From the NCBI GenBank assembly GCA_963750965.1, contig CAVVSK010000022.1, forward strand, positions 124,001-188,000: a stretch of DNA of 64,000 nucleotides, written 5' to 3'. Position numbers and translations under genes: made by a program. This document shows, in pieces, positions 51,916 through 60,451 of this stretch; the first letter of the stretch is position 1, and each line of letters opens with the position of its first letter. Under the pieces are notes generated by a model. The model ran no database searches and had not been told where the DNA came from. It saw nothing but the letters and a program-made list of their open reading frames with translations. Source of the stretch: CANKHA01 sp963750965 (GTDB taxonomy: Bacteria > Pseudomonadota > Alphaproteobacteria > Rhizobiales > Xanthobacteraceae).

Positions 51916-51917
51916 TC

Positions 51918-53048
51918 ATGAGCGATATCGCCACCACCGCTTTTGTGCGTCCCAAGCTGCTGCAACCCTTGCTGCCGCCGAACCGGTTGCGCAAACGCTG
52001 GCACATCATGCGGAGCTGGGAGGATTTCCTCCTCACGGTTCTCTCACTCTACCTGATCTGGGTCCTGGTTTGGCCCGCCGTCAAATTCCTGTTCATCGAC
52101 GCAGTATGGACCGGATCGAGCCGCAGCGATTGCCTGGCGGAAACAGTGGGGCATCCCGTCGGCGCCTGCTGGCCCTTCATCACCGCGAAATTCTCGCAAT
52201 TCGTTTACGGCTTTTATCCCGAGAGCGAGCGCTGGCGCGCCGACCTGACGTTTGTCCTGGGCGGGGTGTTGTTGCTGCCGCTGCTGATCCCGCGCGCGCC
52301 GTTCAAAATCACGAATGCCGTGCTGTTTTTCGGCGTCTTTCCCGTCATAGGCTATTTTCTCCTGGTCGGCGGCGCTTTCGGTCTGCCTTACGTCGAGACG
52401 CGGTCCTGGGGCGGACTGCTGGTGACGCTGGTGGTCGCGGTCACTGGCATCGCCGCCTCGCTGCCGCTTGGTATCTTACTGGCACTGGCACGGCGGTCCG
52501 AACTGCCGGTCTTGCGCATCGGGGCCGTGATTTTCATCGAGTTCTGGCGCGGCGTGCCGCTGGTCGCTGTGCTCTTCTTCGCCACCTTCATTCTCCCGCT
52601 ATTTCTGCCGCCGGCGTGGGAAATCGACGGGATGCTGCGTGTGCTCGTCGGCGTCTCGGTGTTCGCCGCGGCCTATATGGCCGAGGTGATCCGCGGCGGG
52701 CTGCAGGCGGTGCCGCGCACGCAATACGAAGGCGCGATGGCGCTCGGGCTCGGCTATTGGCGCAGCATGGGACTGGTGGTGCTGCCGCAGGCGCTGCGCG
52801 TGTCGATTCCGGGCATCGTCAATATCTTCATTGGCCTCTTCAAGGACACCACGCTGGTGCTGACGGTAGCGATCTTCGATCTGCTCGGCCAGTTACGCGC
52901 CGCCTTCGCCGATCCGAACTGGTCCTCCCCCTCTACGTTGTTCACCGGATTCGCTTTTGCAGGCGCAATTTATTTCCTGTTCTGTTTCGGCATGTCGCGC
53001 TATTCGCTGTTTCTCGAGCGGCGCTTGCGCCAGGATCGTGATCGATGA
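51918..53048 (+). CDS. aapM: general L-amino acid ABC transporter permease AapM
   Basis: 376 residues with multiple helices. Landmarks are FIEFWRGVPLVAVLFFATFI and the EAA-type loop GGLQAVPRTQYEGAMALGLG then YWRSMGLVVLPQALRVSIP. It forms the heterodimeric membrane channel with AapQ. Its stop overlaps the aapP start (ATGA). Confidence 0.9.
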   Translation: MSDIATTAFVRPKLLQPLLPPNRLRKRWHIMRSWEDFLLTVLSLYLIWVLVWPAVKFLFIDAVWTGSSRSDCLAETVGHPVGACWPFITAKFSQFVYGFYPESERWRADLTFVLGGVLLLPLLIPRAPFKITNAVLFFGVFPVIGYFLLVGGAFGLPYVETRSWGGLLVTLVVAVTGIAASLPLGILLALARRSELPVLRIGAVIFIEFWRGVPLVAVLFFATFILPLFLPPAWEIDGMLRVLVGVSVFAAAYMAEVIRGGLQAVPRTQYEGAMALGLGYWRSMGLVVLPQALRVSIPGIVNIFIGLFKDTTLVLTVAIFDLLGQLRAAFADPNWSSPSTLFTGFAFAGAIYFLFCFGMSRYSLFLERRLRQDRDR

Positions 53049-53824
53049 CGGCTCAGCCCAGCAGCCATAGCGGCCTCAGCCCCACGCGGCATGCCACCGC
53101 GGTGAAGATGATCGGTGTGCATAAATGGTACGGCGACTTCCACGCGCTTAAGGACATAAATCTGGAGGTCAGCCGTGGAGAGCGCATTGTGATCTGCGGA
53201 CCCTCGGGTTCGGGCAAATCAACCCTGATCCGCTGCATCAATCGACTTGAAGAGCATCAGCGCGGCCGCATCTTTGTCGACGGCGTGGAAGTCACCGCTG
53301 ACACAAGGAACATCGATGAAGTCCGGCGCGAGGTCGGCATGGTGTTCCAGCAGTTCAATTTATTTCCGCACTTGACCGTGCTGGAGAATTGCACGCTGGC
53401 GCCGATCTGGGTACGCCACATGCCAAAAAAGGCCGCAGACGACCTCGCCACACGCTATTTGGAGCGCGTGAAGATCCCGGAACAGGCGCACAAATATCCC
53501 GGCCAGCTTTCCGGCGGCCAGCAGCAACGCGTCGCCATCGCGCGCGCTCTGTGCATGAATCCGAAGATCATGCTGTTCGACGAGCCGACCTCCGCACTCG
53601 ATCCGGAGATGGTCAAGGAAGTGCTCGATACCATGGTGGAACTGGCGCGCGACGGCATGACCATGATCGTGGTCAGCCATGAAATGGGCTTTGCCCGCGA
53701 GGTGGCAAACCGCATGGTGTTTATGGACGAGGGGCAGATCGTCGAGATCAACGAGCCGGAGGCGTTTTTCGCTCATCCACGGCACGAGCGCACGAAGTTG
53801 TTTCTGCGGCAGATTTTACACTGA
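53045..53824 (+). CDS. aapP: general L-amino acid ABC transporter ATP-binding protein AapP
   Basis: 259-residue ATPase. Walker A in ICGPSGSGKSTLIRCINRLE, Q-loop in VGMVFQQFNLFPHLTVLEN, ABC signature LSGGQQQRVAIARAL, Walker B IMLFDEPTSALDPEMVKEVL and the switch histidine in VVSHEMGFAREVAN. It belongs to the polar amino-acid subclass. Last gene of aapQMP; it converges with the chemoreceptor gene with only 8 bases between stops. Confidence 0.95.
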   Translation: MTAQPSSHSGLSPTRHATAVKMIGVHKWYGDFHALKDINLEVSRGERIVICGPSGSGKSTLIRCINRLEEHQRGRIFVDGVEVTADTRNIDEVRREVGMVFQQFNLFPHLTVLENCTLAPIWVRHMPKKAADDLATRYLERVKIPEQAHKYPGQLSGGQQQRVAIARALCMNPKIMLFDEPTSALDPEMVKEVLDTMVELARDGMTMIVVSHEMGFAREVANRMVFMDEGQIVEINEPEAFFAHPRHERTKLFLRQILH

Positions 53825-53832
53825 TGCGCGGT

Positions 53833-55560
53833 TTAAGCTGCGCGCACGGTCGTCAAGAATTTCTCGACTTCCGACTGCAGCTTGCCGCCTTCGTTAGACA
53901 AGAGGCGCGCGGAATTGAGCACCTCGCTGGAGGCGAGACCCGTTTCACCGGCGGCCCTGTTGACTTCGGCGATATTGTCGGCGACGCGCGAGGTGGTTCG
54001 AATGGCATTTTCCACATTGCTGCCAATATCGTTGGTACTGGAACTCTGTTCCTCGACCGCCGCGGCGATGGTTTTGGCAATTTCGGAAATGCGGCTGATG
54101 GTCGAGCCGATCTCCTTGATCGCTGAAACCGAATCCTGGGTTGCTGCCTGCATTGAGGCGATTTGCGCGCTGATCTCCTCCGTCGCCTTGGCGGTCTGGG
54201 TCGCCAGCGTCTTCACCTCAGAGGCAACCACGGCGAAGCCTTTGCCCGTTTCACCGGCGCGCGCTGCCTCAATGGTGGCATTCAGCGCAAGCAAATTGGT
54301 TTGTCCGGCGATTTGGGTGATCAGGTTGACCACCGTGCCGATGCGGGTGGCCGCTTTGGAGAGCTCGTTGATGCGCACGTCCGTCTGTTCGGCTTGACTG
54401 ACGGCCAAACCGGCGATGCGCGAGGATTCGTGCACCTGCTGGGTGATGTCGGATACCGCTTCGGTGAGCTGCATGGTTGCCGAAGCCACGGATTGCACAT
54501 TGAACGAAGCTTCATCGGAAGCTTGCGACACCGCGCCAGCCAGGCGGCGCGTGGTCTCAGCGTTTTTGGTCAAGGTGCTCGCCGCACCTTCCAGGCCGCT
54601 CGAGGCAGTCGTTACGGCGCGAACGATGTTGCCGACCGCGCTCTCGAATGATCCGGCAAGACGGTGCATGTCGGCCTTGCGCGCGGCGGCGGCGGTCTTT
54701 TCCTTGGTTTCTTCCGCTTCGGCTTCACATTGCGCGCGCTCCACCGCCTTTATCTTGAACTGTTCGACCGCATCCGCCATGGCGCCGATCTCGTCTTTGC
54801 GGCCGAGTCCAGGCAGGACCACATCAAAATTTCCCGCGGCGAGCTTGCCCATTTGCGCCACCATACCGCCTAGCGGTTTGGTGACGCTGTGGATCGACCA
54901 GCGCGTGATGCCGAACAGGAGAAGCCCAATCGTGAGCGCACCGCCCATCATCAATTTGGTAAGAGTGGCGCCATGCGCGAGCGCCGCATCGATTGTGGTA
55001 TTGACTTCGAGCACGCCGCGTACGTCGCCGACCTTCCAGTCCGTCTTGGGTGAGGTCGGGTCGGCGTTGTGACAGTTGATGCAGGCCTGCGCCATGGTAT
55101 CGGCGACAGCGACGCGCACGATTTGCTTGCCGTTGCGACTTTCCGCGCGGGAAAAGACCTGCGCGGGATTGGCGATCAGGAAATCCCATGCTTGCTGTTG
55201 GAAATCGTCAAGCTTGCGATCCTTGAAAATGGGGAAGGGATATTTGCTGTAAAGATTGAAGTTGGTGTCCTTGTCGGCGAGCGCCGCGCTGAGGTCATGC
55301 AGCAGCGTGGCCGGCAGCGGAATCGCCTTGGGATTGTTTTTGTGGTCGAAGGACGCGTTGAAGCCGCCGGTGGCCAGGACTTTCTTCACGACATTTTCGG
55401 TGTAATAGCCGCGGATTGTCTTGAACTGCGCGGCGAGCTGTTCGCCTGCCAGCGTGGCATCGTTGATCGCCATGCTGGTCACTAGCCGCGGCACCGCTAG
55501 CCAGATCAGCCCAATGGCGATGACGATGGTCAGGGGAACGGGAATAATCAGCCGCTTCAC
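53833..55560 (-). CDS. methyl-accepting chemotaxis protein with Tll0287-like (DUF3365) haem-c sensor domain
   Basis: 575 residues from a GTG at 55560, preceded by aggag. TM1 is about 4-27, the periplasmic domain about 28-200, TM2 about 201-221, then HAMP (SVTKPLGGMVAQMGKLAAGN) and the signalling domain with the hairpin tip QIAGQTNLLALNATIEAARA and GETGKGFAVVASEVKTLA. The periplasmic domain is of the Tll0287/DUF3365 type and carries C160-I-N-C163-H164, a c-type haem attachment motif. The receptor is therefore predicted to sense redox state or a gas through haem. The frame is open upstream to a TTG at 55638, but the chosen start gives a normal receptor N terminus. Confidence 0.9.
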   Translation of the reverse strand: MKRLIIPVPLTIVIAIGLIWLAVPRLVTSMAINDATLAGEQLAAQFKTIRGYYTENVVKKVLATGGFNASFDHKNNPKAIPLPATLLHDLSAALADKDTNFNLYSKYPFPIFKDRKLDDFQQQAWDFLIANPAQVFSRAESRNGKQIVRVAVADTMAQACINCHNADPTSPKTDWKVGDVRGVLEVNTTIDAALAHGATLTKLMMGGALTIGLLLFGITRWSIHSVTKPLGGMVAQMGKLAAGNFDVVLPGLGRKDEIGAMADAVEQFKIKAVERAQCEAEAEETKEKTAAAARKADMHRLAGSFESAVGNIVRAVTTASSGLEGAASTLTKNAETTRRLAGAVSQASDEASFNVQSVASATMQLTEAVSDITQQVHESSRIAGLAVSQAEQTDVRINELSKAATRIGTVVNLITQIAGQTNLLALNATIEAARAGETGKGFAVVASEVKTLATQTAKATEEISAQIASMQAATQDSVSAIKEIGSTISRISEIAKTIAAAVEEQSSSTNDIGSNVENAIRTTSRVADNIAEVNRAAGETGLASSEVLNSARLLSNEGGKLQSEVEKFLTTVRAA

Positions 55561-56067
55561 CAAACTCCTGCGGCCGCCAAGAGAAAATAAAGATGCGGGA
55601 TTTGCCAAGCAAATGTTCTTTCTGACGTGGTATTCCAAACAACAGCGGGGCGCAGGCAGACGGAGCCCAGTCGAAGTTTGACCGGATCCGGTAACGAAAC
55701 CGTTAAGAATAACGAGACCTTAACGCGCCAGTCTCGTGCGCGAGCGAATCACGAGGCATCCGGCGAGAGGGACGGTCCAGCAGTGAGGTTAGCCGACGGG
55801 CGGCGAGGGTTACTTTTCCCGGGGAAGCATCAAGGCCGTTCAAGCACAAAGCCTGTTGGAACCCCATGAGCACGATGGCCGCGATCTTGCTCGGCGCCGC
55901 CGCCTTTATGCCGTGGTCGGAATTGTGCTGGCGGCGTCACCCGTGTCCGCATCCGTTGCCACCCGGTATCGCCCGCGGCTATTTCTGTCACCGGGACGCT
56001 GTGAAGACTATCTGCTAAAACCCGCCCGCAGAATTTTCATTCGGATTACTTCACCAGGAGGATGCGC
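55561..56067. other. intergenic region upstream of the chemoreceptor and VOC genes
   Basis: 507 bases between divergent genes. A short open frame from 55866 (MSTMAAILLGAAAFMPWSEL, about 50 codons, Cys- and Pro-rich at its end) is too weak to call. Otherwise nothing is recognised apart from aggagg at 56056-56061, the ribosome site of the next gene. Confidence 0.4.
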
Positions 56068-56430
56068 ATGGCAAACCCCTTCGTTCACATCGAGCTGATG
56101 TCGACCGACGTCGGCAAGGCTAAAGCCTTTTACGGCAAGCTGTTCGACTGGAAGTTAGAAGACATGCCGATGCCGGACATGACCTACACCATGATTCAGG
56201 TGGGCGAGGGGACCGGCGGCGGAATAATGAAAAACCCGATGCCGAACGCACCATCTAGTTGGGTACCCTATGTGGATGTTGACGATCTGGCTGCGTCAAC
56301 CGCCAAGGCGAAATCGCTTGGTGCCACGGTGCTGAAGGAAAACGTCGATGTAATGGACCATGGCGCCTTCAGCATCATCACGGATCCCACTGGCGCCATG
56401 CTCGGCCTGTGGCATCAGAAGAAAAAGTAG
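56068..56430 (+). CDS. VOC-family (glyoxalase-like) protein
   Basis: 120 residues, one pair of beta-alpha-beta-beta-beta modules: FVHIELMSTDVGKAKAFYGK, YTMIQVGEGTGGGIMKNPMP, WVPYVDVDDLAASTAKAKSL, and ITDPTGAMLGLWHQ at the end. This is the subclass often annotated as VOC or lactoylglutathione-lyase-like with unknown substrate. The ATG at 56068 is chosen over 56062 because of its spacing to aggagg. Confidence 0.8.
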   Translation: MANPFVHIELMSTDVGKAKAFYGKLFDWKLEDMPMPDMTYTMIQVGEGTGGGIMKNPMPNAPSSWVPYVDVDDLAASTAKAKSLGATVLKENVDVMDHGAFSIITDPTGAMLGLWHQKKK

Positions 56431-56561
56431 GCGGCAGAAGACGAAGTGGGAGGCGAACGCGGTCGTCCGCCAGCTTCCCCGTGGCGCGGCACGATGATAG
56501 CCTTGGCAATCTGGAATCCGCGCAATCAAGCCTAAACGGCACGAGAAATAGAGGAAACGTC

Positions 56562-57014
56562 ATGGCGATCAATATCGTAGACACACTGAAGCTGGCGCGC
56601 GAGACGAAGAAACGCACCAAGATTATGGATACCCGGAAGATGCATGCCTGGGTGCATTACTATCCCAACCCCGGCGACCATGACGAACTGCATTGTCACC
56701 CTGGCGACCAAACCTTCCTATGTCTCGACGGCGAATGCACCATGAGCTTTCCCGACGGCGGCAAGGCAGTGATGAAGCCCGGCATGGTGGCGCTGATCGA
56801 GGGGGGCTCGTTTTACCGGCTGGAAAATACCGGCACCGGCCCGATGATCTTGATGGGAACGCGCACCGGCCCGAATTCTGAGAACAAACACATCGATTAC
56901 GTGACGCGCAAAGACATGAAGGGCGTGGATGGTCACGTCCGCTCACGCTCGGAATCGACGCGAAGTCACCAGTTAGCCGTCATCCGGAGCGCCGGTCATG
57001 CCCTCGGGCGCTGA
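56562..57014 (+). CDS. cupin-domain protein
   Basis: 150 residues from the ATG at 56562 with gagga upstream. Cupin motif 1 is in YYPNPGDHDELHCHPGDQTF (His-x-His with Glu) and motif 2 in GMVALIEGGSFYRLENTG, so one metal-binding barrel is predicted, although the motif-2 histidine is not obvious. The substrate is unknown. The C-terminal 35 residues (RSRSESTRSHQLAV) are basic and probably unstructured. Confidence 0.75.
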   Translation: MAINIVDTLKLARETKKRTKIMDTRKMHAWVHYYPNPGDHDELHCHPGDQTFLCLDGECTMSFPDGGKAVMKPGMVALIEGGSFYRLENTGTGPMILMGTRTGPNSENKHIDYVTRKDMKGVDGHVRSRSESTRSHQLAVIRSAGHALGR

Positions 57015-57026
57015 CCGGCGATCGAC

Positions 57027-58121
57027 TTATTCTTTCGGCCGCAGCCCCTGCTTGGTGTGCATGGCGCGGATGAAGGCTTCGGCTTCCGGTGTGAGCCGTT
57101 CGGCGGCAGTTTTCACCAGGCCCTCGATGTCGGCATGCGTCATCGGGGCGATATCTTCGCTGATGCGCTTGCCCTTTTCGATGAACTCCGGATCGGCCGC
57201 AATCTTGTTAAAGGCCTCGCGATAAGTGGTGACGAAAGCCACCGGCGTCTCGGGCGGCAGCGCGACCCAGGGATCCATCAGGCAGATCGCCTCCCAATAA
57301 CTGAAGGCGTCGCGCGCGCCTTTGTCCGTCAGCTTGGACGCTATCAGCTCTGCCATTACCGGCGTGTCGGCGAAATCGGTGCGGCGGCGCAGCTTGCCGT
57401 CCACCACGATGCCCGACTGCGACAGTAGCTTGTACTTGCCCGTGTCGGTCAGGCGTTTGATCAGGAAGGAATTGGAAGTCGAAGCGATGTCCACTTCGCC
57501 ACGTTCGAGCGCGATCGTGGTTTCCGAAGCGCCGCGATAGCCGACGACCCATTTCGCATTCCAGTCAAGGAATTCCATTCCCCATGAGCTCATCTGCTCA
57601 CCGGAACGCGTGCCGTCCACCGCGCCGACGGGAACCGGGGGCGCGGTTTTGTCCATCAGCCGCTGTTCGCCGGCCATGCTGATGACCTGGAAGGTGCCGC
57701 CGCGCGAAATACCACCGACGAAGTTGAATTTGGTCGGGTCGTATTGCGCGGTCGAAACGCGGTAATTCCTCGGATCGAGCTGCGTGCTCGAACCGGTCGT
57801 CAATGTCAGCCCATCCGGCTTCACTTGCCGCACGAAGAAATTCAGCGCCACCCGGCCGTCGGCGCCGGGCATGTTCTTGATCACCACCGCAGGATTGCCC
57901 GGCAAGTATTTCGTCAGGAACTGCGAGATCAACCGGCCGGTCGCATCAACTCCACCTCCTGCCGGATAGCCGATGATCATGGTGATCGCCTTCGGGTCAG
58001 ACGACGCAGGCTCCGGATCGGCGGCGGCCCAAGCGATCTTTTGTGTGCCGATGGTTGCGCTGAAAATGGCGACGAAAGCAAAAGAGCGCCAGGCAATAAC
58101 GGGCGATGACAAAGGCCGCAT
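57027..58121 (-). CDS. tripartite tricarboxylate transporter substrate-binding protein-like (TctC/Bug)
   Basis: 364 residues with an N-terminal signal (SFAFVAIFSATIGTQKIAWA) and the Bug fold: MIIGYPAGGGVDATGRLISQ, VIKNMPGADGRVALNFF and RNYRVSTAQYDPTKFNFVGG. Bug proteins are periplasmic solute receptors, many orphan, for carboxylates and other small molecules. No tctA or tctB gene is nearby. It differs from classical TctC in having no conventional GASG loop that I can see. The start at 58121 is set by ggagg. Confidence 0.75.
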   Translation of the reverse strand: MRPLSSPVIAWRSFAFVAIFSATIGTQKIAWAAADPEPASSDPKAITMIIGYPAGGGVDATGRLISQFLTKYLPGNPAVVIKNMPGADGRVALNFFVRQVKPDGLTLTTGSSTQLDPRNYRVSTAQYDPTKFNFVGGISRGGTFQVISMAGEQRLMDKTAPPVPVGAVDGTRSGEQMSSWGMEFLDWNAKWVVGYRGASETTIALERGEVDIASTSNSFLIKRLTDTGKYKLLSQSGIVVDGKLRRRTDFADTPVMAELIASKLTDKGARDAFSYWEAICLMDPWVALPPETPVAFVTTYREAFNKIAADPEFIEKGKRISEDIAPMTHADIEGLVKTAAERLTPEAEAFIRAMHTKQGLRPKE

Positions 58122-58231
58122 CATTTCCTCCCCTGACACTATTCTTCTTGTGTAAGGAGTATGAGCCGCCTTGACTGGTGCCGCAACAAGCGTCGGCACA
58201 CATAGGGCAGCAACTCACGAGATTGCTCGAC

Positions 58232-59095
58232 CTAGCCCCTCGCCACCGGCAGGTCCGGCCGCGATCCCCATTCCGCCCAAGAACCATCGTAAAGCGCCTG
58301 CGGCTTTTTTCCTAACGCGTCGAGCGCAAGCCATAACGTGGCGGCGGTAACGCCGGAACCGCAGGTAGTGATGATCGGCTTGTCGAGATCGACGCCCGCA
58401 TCGACGAAGATTTTCTTCAGCCGCTCGGGCGGCACGAGGCGGCCATCTTCGATGATACTTGCAGCGGGGACATTCAACGCGCCGGGCATGTGCCCGGAGG
58501 CAAGGCCCGGCCGTGGCTCCGGTGCCTGGCCACGGAAGCGATCAGCAGAGCGCGCGTCCACCACCTGAGCAGCGTCGTTGCTGAGAGCCATCTGTACGTC
58601 GGAAAGCATCGCCACCTGGTCAGTCTGCATCTCGGCGGCGAATTTCTTCGCCGCGGGCTTCACGTCACCCGCTTCCAGCGGACGGTTCTCGGCTTTCCAT
58701 TTCGGCAGGCCGCCATCTAGGATGAAAACATTCTTCGCGCCGAACAGACGGAAGGTCCACCAAACCCGCGGCGCTGACATCAGCCCAGCGCCGTCATAGA
58801 CCACGACAGTGTCGTCCCTGCTGATGCCGAGTTTGCCGGCGGCTTCGCCGAATTGGTCCGGCCCCGGCAGCATGTGCGGCAGATCGGTGGAAGTGTACGA
58901 AATTTTCTCAATATCGAAGAACACCGCGCCTGGAATATGCGCGGCGATGTATTCCTTGTGCGGATCCCGCTGGGCGGCCGGTAAATAATACGAGCTATCC
59001 ACAATCGCGACGGCCGGCTGGCCGAGGCGTTCGGCAAGCCAGTCGGTGCTCACCAGATGTGGGCTTGCGGGGGCACGCGCAGGCGTTGAATTCAT
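58232..59095 (-). CDS. sseA: 3-mercaptopyruvate sulfurtransferase (double rhodanese domain)
   Basis: 287 residues, two rhodanese domains. The C-terminal active-site loop is TTCGSGVTAATLWLAL, the CG(S/T)GVTA form typical of mercaptopyruvate sulfurtransferase rather than thiosulfate sulfurtransferase. Other landmarks are EYIAAHIPGAVFFDIEKIS and GHMPGALNVPAASIIEDGRL. The ATG at 59095 has aagga upstream. It lies 56 bp after cysK on the same strand, consistent with shared sulfur metabolism. Confidence 0.9.
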   Translation of the reverse strand: MNSTPARAPASPHLVSTDWLAERLGQPAVAIVDSSYYLPAAQRDPHKEYIAAHIPGAVFFDIEKISYTSTDLPHMLPGPDQFGEAAGKLGISRDDTVVVYDGAGLMSAPRVWWTFRLFGAKNVFILDGGLPKWKAENRPLEAGDVKPAAKKFAAEMQTDQVAMLSDVQMALSNDAAQVVDARSADRFRGQAPEPRPGLASGHMPGALNVPAASIIEDGRLVPPERLKKIFVDAGVDLDKPIITTCGSGVTAATLWLALDALGKKPQALYDGSWAEWGSRPDLPVARG

Positions 59096-59151
59096 GACCG
59101 ATCCTTTCGGCTGGATCAGGGGCAACGCGGCAGCCTGCCGCAAGGTCCGCG

Positions 59152-60183
59152 CTATACATAAGGAATAGGGATGCTCGATTTGCGCTCCAGCCATGCCGGC
59201 ACCGGCAGGCCTTTTTCGCGCAGGAATTCGGGATTGAAGAGTTTGGATTGATAACGTGTGCCGTAGTCTGCCAGCACTGTCACTATGGTGTGGCCAGGGC
59301 CAAGCTCCTTTGCCAGCCGCACCGCGCCGGCGACGTTGATGCCGGAAGAGCCGCCGAGGCAGAGCCCTTCGTGCTCCAGGAGGTCGAAAATTGCCGTCAC
59401 CGCTTCCGCGTCAGCAATCCGGAAGGCAACGTCTATCGGCGCGCCTTCCAGATTTTGGGTAACGCGCCCCTGGCCGATGCCTTCGGTGATAGAGGTGCCT
59501 TCGGATTTCAATTCTCCGCTGGTGTAGTAGCTGTAGAGCGCGGCGCCGAACGGATCGGCCAGCGCGATCCGAACATTTGGATTGCGCGCTTTGAGCGCAA
59601 TACCGACGCCTGCCAGCGTGCCGCCGGTGCCGACAGCGCAGACGAAGCCGTCCACCTTGCCGCCTGTCTGTTGCCAAATTTCCGGACCGGTGGTTTCAAC
59701 GTGACCCTGCCGGTTGGCGACGTTGTCGAACTGATTGGCCCAGATCGCACCGTTCTTCTCCGAGCGCGCAAGCTGTTCTGCCAGGCGGCCCGACAGCTTC
59801 ACATAATTGTTGGGGTTGGAATAAGGAACGGCCGGAACCTCGACTAATTCCGCGCCGCAGAGCCGGAGCATGTCCTTCTTTTCAGAGCTCTGGGTATCCG
59901 GGATGACAATGACGCTGCGGAAGCCGAGTGCATTGCCGACCAGCGCCAGTCCGATCCCGGTATTCCCGGCAGTGCCTTCAACGATGACCCCGCCGGGTTT
60001 CAAGGCGCCCCGCTTGACCGCGTCCTGGATGATGAAAAGGGCGGCCCGGTCCTTCACCGACTGGCCGGGATTCATGAACTCGGCCTTTCCCAAAATGGTG
60101 CAACCGGTCGCAGCCGAGGCGCGCTGTAATTTGATCAGCGGCGTATTGCCGATTGCTTCGACGATGCCGTTGCTGATTTGCAT
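59152..60183 (-). CDS. cysK: cysteine synthase A (O-acetylserine sulfhydrylase)
   Basis: Makes cysteine from O-acetylserine and sulfide. The 343-residue PLP enzyme has IGNTPLIKLQRAS at the start, the PLP lysine in NPGQSVKDRAALFIIQDA, the substrate loop VEGTAGNTGIGLALVG and the phosphate loop CAVGTGGTLAGVGIALK. EGTAGN instead of EPTSGN in the substrate loop is the variant of a subgroup common in Alphaproteobacteria. First gene of a likely cysK-sseA unit. Confidence 0.9.
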   Translation of the reverse strand: MQISNGIVEAIGNTPLIKLQRASAATGCTILGKAEFMNPGQSVKDRAALFIIQDAVKRGALKPGGVIVEGTAGNTGIGLALVGNALGFRSVIVIPDTQSSEKKDMLRLCGAELVEVPAVPYSNPNNYVKLSGRLAEQLARSEKNGAIWANQFDNVANRQGHVETTGPEIWQQTGGKVDGFVCAVGTGGTLAGVGIALKARNPNVRIALADPFGAALYSYYTSGELKSEGTSITEGIGQGRVTQNLEGAPIDVAFRIADAEAVTAIFDLLEHEGLCLGGSSGINVAGAVRLAKELGPGHTIVTVLADYGTRYQSKLFNPEFLREKGLPVPAWLERKSSIPIPYV

Positions 60184-60317
60184 GGAAAAGGTCCGGATTG
60201 AGGCGCGGCGACCCTAAAGGACGCTTTTGGCCCCGACAAGTCTGCGGAAAGCGGGGAAGAGTTGAAATCCGGCCCTATGCCGCAAACCATTCGAAACCAT
60301 ACCGCCAACAGCCCCGT

Positions 60318-60364
60318 AATCCTTAGATCGGATTCACCCCAGAATCCTTAGATCGGATTCACCC
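60318..60364. repeat. two direct copies of a 22-base palindromic sequence
   Basis: aatccttagatcggattcaccc occurs at 60318-60339 and 60343-60364. Each copy contains aatcc and ggatt arms around ttagatc. It lies between cysK and the GGDEF gene, divergent from each other, and may be an operator or a dispersed repeat. Confidence 0.75.
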
Positions 60365-60451
60365 ATTCTTACCGGGCCACGCCCTATCATCGCGTGGATT
60401 GGGAGCGCGCGCTCAAAGCATAATTGAGCCGCGGTCGCGGGTAGCATTTCA

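Noticed and set aside
55866..56030. Possible short exported peptide gene starting MSTMAAILLGAAAF
   Set aside because: No ribosome site, odd Cys/His/Pro-rich end and no recognisable family.
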